Shown here one piece after another: positions 1 to 6,013 of a DNA stretch of 11,576 nt (its first letter is position 1; each line of letters starts with the position of its first letter). The stretch comes from Syntrophomonas sp. UBA4807 (GTDB taxonomy: Bacteria > Bacillota > Syntrophomonadia > Syntrophomonadales > Syntrophomonadaceae), in assembly GCA_002402575.1 (NCBI GenBank), contig DHGD01000104.1, forward strand, positions 1-11,576. The letters are read 5' to 3'. The notes under the pieces were generated by a model. The model ran no database searches. It saw only the letters and a list, made by a program, of their open reading frames with translations, and had not been told where the DNA came from. The position numbers and the translations under genes were made by a program.

Positions 1-65
1 CCCCGCACGGGCGGGGGTGATCCCTACCCCGGCCAGCCCGAAGTAGCCCGGGCGTTGTGGCCCCC
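1..65 (+). CRISPR. Trailer end of a type I-E-like CRISPR array (partial)
   Basis: Bases 1-24 match the 3' part of a typical type I-E repeat: a CCCCGC / GCGGGG hairpin with a 4-base loop (ACGG), followed by the characteristic GTGATCCC tail. The first four or five repeat bases would lie off the left edge. Exactly 32 bases follow (25-56), which is the usual type I-E spacer length. Bases 57-65 then read GTGGCCCCC, which matches the expected repeat start (GTGTTCCCC) at 7 of 9 positions before all similarity is lost. A degenerate last repeat is typical of the leader-distal end, so the array probably runs leftward with its leader off the window. No cas gene is in view. Only one partial repeat is visible, so a chance GC-rich hairpin is still possible. 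Confidence 0.6.
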
Positions 66-74
66 TTGAGTACC

Positions 75-104
75 AGTGTCGCGGAACCGTCCCCTTGTGT
101 CCTC
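75..104. repeat. Short REP-like dispersed repeat motif
   Basis: The segment holds a core, GGAACCGTCCCC, flanked on both sides by GTGTC. From memory, GGGGACGGTTCC-type cores with GTGTC arms recur as dispersed palindromic repeats and near REP-associated (Y1, IS200-like) transposases in clostridial genomes. No transposase is present here, so at most this is a solitary repeat or remnant. Identification is by motif recall only. Confidence 0.35.
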
Positions 105-197
105 AAATTGCCAGAACCAGAAAAAGAGGGCAGATGATTCGTCGCATCACCTACCCATCGTCGCGCAATAGCCACCACATAAATTGTTGTGAGACTA

Positions 198-1388
198 CTA
201 TTGAGCCATCGCTAATTCTTTACCAAATTCGACCGCCTCCTGCTGTTTGTCCTGGTCAGGATTCCATTGGACGCGAATCCCTTCGTTTAATACCTCGAAG
301 CCTGCGCCCTGCAGGAATTCGTTCAATAATTTGACCGATTCGCCGCTCCATCCATAACAGCCGAACGCGGCAGCCTTCTTGTTTTTGAACTTCATTTCCT
401 TCATCAAATTGATGAAGCCCGCCACCGAATGCAGGATACCATTGTTAATGGTCGGAGAGCCTACCACCACCATTTTCGATTTAAAGACTTCCATGATGAC
501 ATCGTTTACATCGCTTTTAGGGAGGTTGAATAGCTTTACAGTGACATCGGGGTCAGCTATGTGAATGCCCTGGGCAATATTTTCGGCCAGAACCCGGGTG
601 CCGTTCCACATAGTATCATACACTATGGTAATCTGGTTTTCCTGATAATTGTCCGCCCACTGGGTGTATTTTTCAACGATTTGCAAGGGATTGTCTCTCC
701 ATATGACACCATGGCTGGTGGCGATGATATCTATAGGCAGGCCCAGAGCGCTGATTTCCTGCAGTTTTCGCTTCAGTACCGCGCTAAAAGGAGCCAGGAT
801 GTTGGCGTAATACTTCATAGCTTCTTGAAACAGACTGCACTGATCCACCAGGTCGTTGTAAAGCAGTTCTGTAGCATAGTGCTGCCCGAAAGCGTCATTG
901 CTGAACAGGATGTCGTCAACGCTCAGATAGGTGGCCATACTGTCAGGCCAGTGCAACATGGGCATTTCCACAAAAACCAATTGCTTGCCGTTGCCGATGT
1001 CCAGTTTGTCTCCGGTTTTGACCACATTGAAGTTCCAGTCCTGATGATACATGCCTTTCAAGGATTTTACCGCATTGGCGGTGCAGTAAATGGGAGTGCC
1101 GGGAATGCGCCTCAGCAGTTCCGGGAGCGCCCCGCTGTGGTCGATTTCACCGTGGTTAGCGACTATGAAATCGATTTTATCAAGTACGCCCTCCTGGGCC
1201 AGGTTATCTACGAACTCGTTTGCAAATGGCTTCCACACCGTATCGATCAATACGGTTTTTTCTTCTTGAATCAGGTAGGAATTGTAGGTAGAACCATGGT
1301 GGGTGGTCAGTTCATGGCCGTGGAAGGTTTCCAGCTCCCAGTCAACTTTGCCTACCCAAGAGACATTGTTCTTGATGAGTTTTTTCAT
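198..1388 (-). CDS. fprA: A-type flavodiiron protein (O2/NO reductase)
   Basis: This cytoplasmic enzyme reduces O2 to water and/or NO to N2O, taking electrons from rubredoxin or an Hrb-type partner. The N-terminal beta-lactamase-like domain (about residues 1-250) carries the full diiron ligand set: H79-x-E81-x-D83-H84, H146, D165 and H226. The C-terminal flavodoxin domain (about 252-396) has the FMN phosphate-binding segment around T259-MWNGT-R265, the loop G310-SPTINNG and the segment F342-GCYGWSGE. At 396 residues it is the usual length for a two-domain class A protein without a fused rubredoxin. The start is supported by a GGAGGTGA ribosome binding site 7 bases upstream. It lies 84 bases downstream of hrb on the same strand, so co-transcription is likely. 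This matches the Moorella thermoacetica arrangement, where Hrb passes electrons from NADH to FprA. It ends with TAG. No clear terminator is seen between it and the CRISPR edge. Confidence 0.96.
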   Translation of the reverse strand: MKKLIKNNVSWVGKVDWELETFHGHELTTHHGSTYNSYLIQEEKTVLIDTVWKPFANEFVDNLAQEGVLDKIDFIVANHGEIDHSGALPELLRRIPGTPIYCTANAVKSLKGMYHQDWNFNVVKTGDKLDIGNGKQLVFVEMPMLHWPDSMATYLSVDDILFSNDAFGQHYATELLYNDLVDQCSLFQEAMKYYANILAPFSAVLKRKLQEISALGLPIDIIATSHGVIWRDNPLQIVEKYTQWADNYQENQITIVYDTMWNGTRVLAENIAQGIHIADPDVTVKLFNLPKSDVNDVIMEVFKSKMVVVGSPTINNGILHSVAGFINLMKEMKFKNKKAAAFGCYGWSGESVKLLNEFLQGAGFEVLNEGIRVQWNPDQDKQQEAVEFGKELAMAQ

Positions 1389-1472
1389 AATAATTCACCT
1401 CCAGATATATATTGAGCCTTTAATGCCTGTTTAATAGCTGGCGGCTAAAGCCGACGTTTCAAAAACAGCTGG

Positions 1473-2177
1473 TTATGCCAGCGGTTCGAACTGGTCTTTG
1501 CTAACCCCGCAAATGGGGCATACCCAATCATCAGGGATGTCCGCGAAAGCTGTGCCAGGGGCGATGCCGGAATCGGAGTCTCCAACCGCCGGATCATAGA
1601 TGTACCCACAAACCGGGCACTGGTATTTTTGTGTACTGGGGTCAACCGCCTTAGCTTCGCTCTTCGGCTCAGATACCGGTTGCGGCGCGGGTTCTGCAGG
1701 CTTGGCCCCGCCCCGTTTAAGCAGCTGGTAATATGCGTAGGTCATGGGCTCTTCTTCGCTGAACACCTCCGCATTGATTACCTTGCCTAAGAACACCGTG
1801 TGGGTTTCGGCATCCATACTGGAAATAACCTGCGCCTCGAGATAGCCGATGCTGTTTTCTAAAAGGTAAGGCGCCCCGGTTTCACCCAACTTATACGGCA
1901 CGGTAGCATACTTATCAATGTCCCGTCCTGACTTGAAGCCGAAATGTCCAATCAAATCCAGAGGCACGGTTTGAGGCAGGATAGAGATGGTGAACACTCC
2001 GCTGTTGGTAATGTATTGGTGGGTAAGATTGTTTTTATTGATACCGATAGCCACCATGGCTGGTTCAGCAGTGATCTGAAAAGCGGTATTGGCTACCTGC
2101 CCGTTGAGTTTGCCATCCATGGTCGAACTGATAATGAACAGGCCGTAACTGAGTTTGCGGAAAATATTTGGATCCAT
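1473..2177 (-). CDS. hrb: Flavin reductase-rubredoxin fusion (high molecular weight rubredoxin)
   Basis: The protein is predicted to take electrons from NAD(P)H to its flavin and then to its rubredoxin iron, and on to the flavodiiron protein encoded next. Residues 1-155 form a flavin reductase-like FMN-binding domain (start MDPNIFRKLSYGLF, with DGKLNGQVANTAFQ at 21-34). A Pro/Ala/Glu-rich linker covers about 156-183. Residues 184-234 are a complete rubredoxin with C187-x2-C190 and C220-x2-C223 and the usual Y-I-Y-D-P and D-D-W-V-C segments. At 234 residues it matches the Moorella Hrb architecture. The start is preceded by AAAGGGTG about 7 bases upstream. It is the first gene of the probable hrb-fprA operon. 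A TATAAT box about 94 bases upstream may be its promoter. Only the rubredoxin and flavin chemistry is certain; the partner is inferred from gene order. Confidence 0.94.
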   Translation of the reverse strand: MDPNIFRKLSYGLFIISSTMDGKLNGQVANTAFQITAEPAMVAIGINKNNLTHQYITNSGVFTISILPQTVPLDLIGHFGFKSGRDIDKYATVPYKLGETGAPYLLENSIGYLEAQVISSMDAETHTVFLGKVINAEVFSEEEPMTYAYYQLLKRGGAKPAEPAPQPVSEPKSEAKAVDPSTQKYQCPVCGYIYDPAVGDSDSGIAPGTAFADIPDDWVCPICGVSKDQFEPLA

Positions 2178-2270
2178 GTCTATACACCCTTTCTGTTATG
2201 TATTTTGCCTCACGCTGAATATAAATGGGATTATCGACGCCTCGAATCAAAGTAGCGGCTTATTGTCAGT

Positions 2271-2276
2271 ATTATA
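2271..2276 (-). promoter_or_regulatory. Possible -10 box of the hrb-fprA operon
   Basis: A perfect TATAAT reads on the minus strand 94 bases upstream of the hrb start. No good -35 hexamer is present at 16-18 bases and there is no TG extension. The DNA just upstream is C-rich on this strand. The assignment therefore rests on one hexamer and on position. Confidence 0.3.
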
Positions 2277-2558
2277 ACCTATTGTGGGGGCGGGTAGTAG
2301 GAGGGGTGTGAGAGTGGGGGAATCGAAACCAATGTAAATTCAACGATATTGGAAATAACCTTTGACTTGAGTGTTTGAGATTTAGCTTATGAAAGATCTG
2401 CTCATTGGTGACACCGTAATGTCAGATCAAAATATTAACATTGAGTGGGAACAATGAAACATTTCAAAGATATTGTCACGCTAAGTGCTGGCGCTTACGA
2501 TTTAATATCCGACCTTGTTGGGAAGTACACTGATTAAAAAACATTTAATCCCATTTGC

Positions 2559-2576
2559 ATATGATATAACACATAT
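2559..2576 (+). promoter_or_regulatory. Extended -10 promoter of the recombinase-like gene, inside an inverted repeat
   Basis: TGATATAAC (2562-2570) fits an extended -10 element, TGN followed by TATAAC. It is placed 30 bases before the ATG at 2600, which has a GAGGG ribosome binding site about 10 bases upstream. No good -35 is seen, as is common for extended -10 promoters. Short arms ATATG (2559-2563) and CATAT (2572-2576) flank the box and could bind a regulator, but 5-bp arms are weak evidence. Confidence 0.4.
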
Positions 2577-2599
2577 CCTTTGCGTCGAGGGATGACTTA

Positions 2600-3373
2600 A
2601 TGAACTATAGATCCTGTTTTGCAGCGTACTTACGGCGAATAGGCCGCAAGGAGTCCACTATTAGAAGCTACTGCCGGGCCTTGGCAGAATTTTGCGCCTT
2701 CATTGAAACTCCTGGAAAGCAAAAAGGCTTGTTGCGGCAGATGGTTCCGGCGTGTCTGGAAAGGTATAAATTATACCTTCTATCAAAAAGGGGCCTTAGG
2801 CCTTCGACAGTGAACAAGCGTTTATCGGCACTGTCGGCATTTGCGCGCTTAATGGTAAACAAAGGGCTGCTGGACGGCAATCCCATGGAACTGGTTGCCC
2901 GGGCGGGAGGGAAAGCCTTACAGGTAGAACAGATTCGTCTTTCGTATGAGCATGTGCAAAAGCTGCGCAGCCAGGTGTGCAGTGACATGACTAACGTCCG
3001 TGACCGGGCGGTGGTTGAACTGCTCTACACTGGGTTGACAGTGCGGGAATTATGCCGCCTGAAATATGATGGAAGCTGGAGCGCGGACACCAGTGCTATC
3101 GTTTCAGGCGAGCGCCAGGTTCACCTGCACGCCAAGGCCTGCCTGGCTCTGGAGCATTATATGATCCTGCGCCCGATATTGCGGGGCGAATATTTGTTTG
3201 CCGGTGCGGGGCCGGGGTGGTCCTTAAAGCCAAGCCGGGTCTACTGCATAATTCGGCGTCTGGCCCGACTAACGGGAGTTAAGATTGGGGTTAGCGACCT
3301 GCGCGTGGCTCGTTATGCTGCCGAGATCTTCGGATTCGGACCGGCCCATGTCTCAACCCCGGCGGCGGCATAG
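2600..3373 (+). CDS. Tyrosine recombinase-like protein with a degenerate active site
   Basis: The fold resembles XerC/D-type integrases. An N-terminal SAM-like core-binding domain covers about residues 1-100, with the pattern STIRSYCRALAEF at 19-31 and RPSTVNKRLSALSAF at 67-81. The catalytic-like domain covers about 110-257, with LLYTGLTVREL at 141-151. Key catalytic residues are missing. The first Arg of the TGLR motif is T147. The His of the HxxR box is S232, although R235 is kept. The C-terminal end at A257 aligns with the LGHxxxxTTxxY region as FGFGPAHVST but ends without the nucleophilic Tyr. At 257 residues it is shorter than the usual 290-310. The frame is clean with no internal stop, so it may be a DNA-binding protein derived from a recombinase, or an old remnant. 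No attachment site or phage gene is seen nearby. Strand cleavage by this protein is very unlikely. Confidence 0.8.
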   Translation: MNYRSCFAAYLRRIGRKESTIRSYCRALAEFCAFIETPGKQKGLLRQMVPACLERYKLYLLSKRGLRPSTVNKRLSALSAFARLMVNKGLLDGNPMELVARAGGKALQVEQIRLSYEHVQKLRSQVCSDMTNVRDRAVVELLYTGLTVRELCRLKYDGSWSADTSAIVSGERQVHLHAKACLALEHYMILRPILRGEYLFAGAGPGWSLKPSRVYCIIRRLARLTGVKIGVSDLRVARYAAEIFGFGPAHVSTPAAA

Positions 3374-3672
3374 ACTCGGCTCCTGCCAATTTCATGCCCG
3401 CAAATATATGTTTTAAGACAGGCAGCCTGAGATAGGACCCCAATCATGGGTATTAATATTTTGCGATTTTGATACAAGCATAAAAGTGCGGGTGTTTTTG
3501 TTTGAGAATTATTTCTCTAAGCCGCTTTTCTGCAGCACCTAACCGGAGGCGGATTAATCATGGCCTGAAAGCCATCTTATTTATCCCCCCGTTCCCTCAA
3601 TATGCCTCATGCATATACCTTTATGAAAATCCATAAATTATATCAGCCATCTTTAGAGGAAGGCAAGGAACA
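3374..3672. other. Intergenic region upstream of the Flp-like small gene
   Basis: About 300 bases with no supported gene. A small hairpin ATGGC-(6)-GCCAT lies at 3560-3575, followed by CTTATTTAT, and could act as a weak terminator or leader structure. Just upstream are CCGC (about 3522) and GGAGGCGG (3545-3552), which could pair as an outer stem. I compared this with the c-di-GMP-I/II and fluoride riboswitch consensus and found no match. Confidence 0.35.
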
Positions 3673-3831
3673 ATGGATTTTTCAAAAAACGAAAAAGGGC
3701 ATTATTCAGTGGACTATATCCTGTGCACCGCAGCTGTTTCAGCTTTGGTATTGGCCGCCACCGCATTTGTGGCCGGCCAGGGGGAGAAATTGCAGTCCAT
3801 TTTGAAAATAATCAACCGGGCTTTGCGCTGA
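3673..3831 (+). CDS. Small membrane protein resembling an Flp/Fap-type pilin (orphan)
   Basis: This 52-residue ORF has a GGAAGG ribosome binding site (3658-3663) 9 bases before its ATG. A short polar N-terminus (DFSKNEKG, residues 2-9) is followed by HYSVDY and a long hydrophobic stretch (about I16-A35), then an amphipathic basic tail (GEKLQSILKIINRALR, 37-52). Flp-type pilins are cleaved after Gly by a TadV-like prepilin peptidase, with Glu at +5 and Tyr at +6 of the mature chain. Here G9 is followed by D14 at +5 and Y15 at +6, so the pattern fits with Asp for Glu. Length and helix placement also fit (about 43 residues mature). No tad/cpa secretion gene is in the window, so it is an orphan here. 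The alternative is an unrelated single-pass small membrane protein. An overlapping longer frame starting at 3602 has no ribosome binding site and an unnatural composition. Confidence 0.6.
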   Translation: MDFSKNEKGHYSVDYILCTAAVSALVLAATAFVAGQGEKLQSILKIINRALR

Positions 3832-4195
3832 TAGGAGGATGAATTTATTCGTAACGGCAATGAACCCCCCATAAGAGCATAACTGACGTTCCATTTCATG
3901 GCGGGACGATGGAATTAAGAGCGAGACTGGGGGGGAAAGGCATGGGGGGGCTGCCAGAAGATGGCGCGGAATCCCGCTGGCCACAATACGAAAACCAGGC
4001 GGCTTAGCCAAACTCACCATCATCCATAATTGCGGCCCCAAGAACCTATTGCCCGCAAGTTCGGTATTATGCTGGCCACGATTAATTCCAAGACCAAACA
4101 TGGAACAAACAAGAGTAACTGTCGCAATAAAAATAAAATTGTGAGAAAACAAACGTTATTTGAAGTAAGGCTTAGTTTATTAAGGGAGGATATAT
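3832..4195. other. Gene-poor, apparently decayed region
   Basis: These 364 bases hold no convincing gene. Two G7 runs (3929-3935 and 3944-3950) lie 8 bases apart. One short frame (3909-4007, 32 codons, no ribosome binding site) has protein-like composition around them. It could be the remnant of a longer gene broken by frameshifts or by sequencing error in the G-runs. The right end is AT-rich and supplies the strong AGGGAGGA ribosome binding site of the SDR gene. Confidence 0.4.
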
Positions 4196-4951
4196 ATGCA
4201 GCTAAAAGACAAAGTAGCGGTAATAACCGGAGCGGCCTCCGGTATGGGACGAGCCATAGCCATCAGGTACGCAGAGGAAGGGGCAAAAGTAGTGGCGGCG
4301 GACATTAATCCCGAGGGTGCTCAGGACACGGTTACTGCGATTCAGGCCGCTGGCGGCGCTGCGGTGGCGGTATTGTGCAATGTGGCCAAAGAAGAAGATA
4401 TCCAGATAATGATCGATACTGCCGTTAGCGAATATGGCACCCTGGACATTCTGGTCAACAATGCAGGGATTATGGACAATATGGAGCCGCCGGCAGATAT
4501 TACCGATGAACAGTGGGAAAGGATATTTGCGGTGAACACAACCTCAGTGATGAGGGCAACCAGAAAAGCCGTCCCTATATTTCTGGCCAAGGGCGGCGGG
4601 GTTATTATTAATATCACCTCAATCGGCGGGTTGTATGGTAAAGTCGCGGGCGCGACTTATACTGCCAGCAAACACGCGGTCAACGGCTTTACCCGCGGCA
4701 CGGCCTTTATGTACGCCACGCAGGGCATCCGCTGCAACGCCATCGCTCCTGGAGGAGTTGCCACCAATATTGCCCAGAGTATGACCAATGTCAATGAATT
4801 CGGGGCTTCGCGCACTGGACTCAGCCTTAATTCCAACCCCCGCTTCGGACAGTCGGAAGAGATAGCCGGGGTCGCCCTGTTCCTGGCTTCCGACGATTCC
4901 AGTTTTGTCAATGGCGCCATTATTGTTGCCGATGGAGGCTGGACGGCTTAG
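4196..4951 (+). CDS. Short-chain dehydrogenase/reductase (SDR), classical type
   Basis: This is an NAD(P)-dependent oxidoreductase of the classical SDR family, predicted cytoplasmic, acting on an unknown alcohol/ketone pair. The Rossmann fold cofactor motif TGAASGMG is at 11-18. D36, at the end of the second strand (VVAAD), suggests NAD(H) rather than NADP(H). The NNAG motif is at 88-91, N114 is in the FAVNTTS segment, and the catalytic set is S142, Y155 and K159 (YTASK). The PGGVAT segment (185-190) and the C-terminal DGGWTA (246-251) are typical of the family. The length of 251 residues is standard. The start is fixed by AGGGAGGA about 6 bases upstream. The family covers 3-oxoacyl-ACP reductases (FabG), sugar and steroid dehydrogenases and others; no fatty acid genes are adjacent, so a FabG name is not justified. 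It appears monocistronic, with 181 bases to the next gene. All expected catalytic residues are present. Confidence 0.93.
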   Translation: MQLKDKVAVITGAASGMGRAIAIRYAEEGAKVVAADINPEGAQDTVTAIQAAGGAAVAVLCNVAKEEDIQIMIDTAVSEYGTLDILVNNAGIMDNMEPPADITDEQWERIFAVNTTSVMRATRKAVPIFLAKGGGVIINITSIGGLYGKVAGATYTASKHAVNGFTRGTAFMYATQGIRCNAIAPGGVATNIAQSMTNVNEFGASRTGLSLNSNPRFGQSEEIAGVALFLASDDSSFVNGAIIVADGGWTA

Positions 4952-5089
4952 TGCTGCACCGGGACCTGGTGTAACGTTGTCTTAATTAAAACAAACGAAA
5001 ATTCCAGCTTAGAGAAGTCATGGCTAAATATGTCTATACATAGTAGCAAGGTTGTTCTTGATTCTGCCAGGATACCTTGATGAACGGGT

Positions 5090-5117
5090 TTGACATAGCC
5101 CATTGCATGACTAATTT
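5090..5117 (+). promoter_or_regulatory. Possible promoter of alkD
   Basis: A perfect TTGACA (5090-5095) is followed after 16 bases by a poor -10, TAATTT (5112-5117). If it is used, transcription would start almost at the ribosome binding site (GGAG at 5118-5121), giving a very short leader. The -35 match alone supports it. Confidence 0.3.
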
Positions 5118-5132
5118 GGAGCTGGTATTTTA

Positions 5133-5786
5133 ATGGACGAGCAATTGCTGAACACTTTATACGCCAATCAGAATGCGGAAAAAGCCTTTCAAATGGCTAA
5201 ATACATGAAAAATCAGTTCCCTTTCCTGGGAATCATCAAACCTGAGCGGGTGAGGCTCACCAGCCCATTTATCAAGGAGGCCAGACAAAGCAAGCGAGTA
5301 GATTGGGAGATGGTCGACCAGTTGTGGAATCTACCGGAGCGGGAATTTCAATATGTGGCCATGTCATATCTCTTAGCGGTGCGGAATTATCTGCAGGCTG
5401 AAGACATTAACAAGCTGGAAGCGCTGCTCACCGCCAAGTCATGGTGGGATATGGTGGATTTATTGGCCTGCAATGCGGTCGGCCCGCTTTGCCTGCGCTT
5501 TAAAGAATTGACTGACAGCCACATACTGAGATGGGCGGAAAGCGAAAATATCTGGTTGGCCAGATCCGCCATTTTGTTTCAGCTGAAATATAAAGACCAA
5601 ACCGACCCGGAACTGTTGCGACACATTATTCTACAGAATAGCCGCAGTCAGGAATTCTTCATAAACAAGGCCATCGGCTGGGTTTTGCGGGAGTATTCCA
5701 AGACCGATAAGGAGTGGGTACGGAATTTCCTGGCTGAGCACCTCTTGTCCAGACTAAGCGTCCGCGAAGCCGGCAAATATCTGTAG
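5133..5786 (+). CDS. alkD: AlkD-family DNA alkylation repair glycosylase
   Basis: AlkD enzymes excise cationic alkylated bases such as 3-methyladenine and 7-methylguanine from DNA without flipping the base. The protein is all-helical (HEAT-like repeats) throughout its 217 residues, close to the usual 220-240. Strong family segments are NAEKAFQMAKYMKNQFPFLGI (14-34), LPEREFQYVA (67-76), KSWWDMVD (102-109), NIWLARSAILFQLKYK (139-154) and EFFINKAIGWVLREY (174-188). The catalytic residues W109, D113, R148 and W187 known from Bacillus cereus AlkD align with W105, D109, R144 and W183 here, each offset by exactly four, so activity is expected. The start is preceded by GGAG about 11 bases upstream, a slightly long spacing. 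It stands alone on the plus strand and stops with TAG closely followed by TAA. It is likely cytoplasmic, acting on the nucleoid. Confidence 0.95.
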   Translation: MDEQLLNTLYANQNAEKAFQMAKYMKNQFPFLGIIKPERVRLTSPFIKEARQSKRVDWEMVDQLWNLPEREFQYVAMSYLLAVRNYLQAEDINKLEALLTAKSWWDMVDLLACNAVGPLCLRFKELTDSHILRWAESENIWLARSAILFQLKYKDQTDPELLRHIILQNSRSQEFFINKAIGWVLREYSKTDKEWVRNFLAEHLLSRLSVREAGKYL

Positions 5787-6013
5787 TAATCATCTTCGGG
5801 AGCCGTCTCGACGCAATCCAATGAACCAATATCTCCGCTTCAGTATGCACCGCTGAGAATCGTGGAATCATCAATTTCACTGGCAGGATTTCAGCCGGCA
5901 ACAGATAATTACTCCTATATGAGATAGATAAAGACAGCTCAGCAATACAGGTAAGTAGAATAGGAAGTTAGGGGCACCGTCGCACCAAAATAATCCATAA
6001 GGAGCAGTGATTG

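Larger units (their letters stand above)
2178..2599. other. Intergenic region between divergent hrb and the recombinase-like gene
   Basis: This 422-base stretch holds no convincing gene. On the plus strand it has four G-runs (2286-2290, 2292-2294, 2303-2306, 2316-2320) with loops of 1, 8 and 9 bases, a weak quadruplex candidate behind the hrb promoter. It also holds two tiny ORFs, 2389-2457 (22 codons) and 2454-2537 (27 codons), overlapping as ATGA, neither with a good ribosome binding site. An inverted repeat GATTAAA/TTTAATC lies at 2532-2538 and 2544-2550. The right end carries the likely promoter of the recombinase-like gene. Confidence 0.5.

Noticed and set aside
561..1415. Long plus-strand open frame of 284 codons opposite fprA
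   Set aside because: It mirrors fprA on the other strand, has no ribosome binding site, and its product has no recognisable domain, while the minus strand shows the full flavodiiron ligand set.
3475..3580. Possible riboswitch upstream of the small membrane protein
   Set aside because: Small hairpins are present, but the sequence lacks the conserved cores of c-di-GMP-I/II, fluoride and other classes that I could compare by eye.
3602..3805. 67-codon plus-strand frame overlapping the Flp-like gene
   Set aside because: It has no ribosome binding site and an unnatural Trp/Pro-rich C-terminus; the overlapping 3673-3831 frame has a good ribosome binding site and a coherent membrane-protein layout.
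3739..4152. 137-codon minus-strand frame across the gene-poor region
   Set aside because: It has no ribosome binding site, overlaps the better-supported small gene, and its composition is that of a random GC-rich frame.
4957..4971. Imperfect hairpin after the SDR gene as a terminator
   Set aside because: The stem is only four Watson-Crick pairs plus a wobble, and no T-tract follows.
5787..6013. Possible molybdenum cofactor riboswitch before the molybdopterin gene
   Set aside because: The 227-base leader shows none of the conserved Moco-motif helices that I know, and no strong hairpin.
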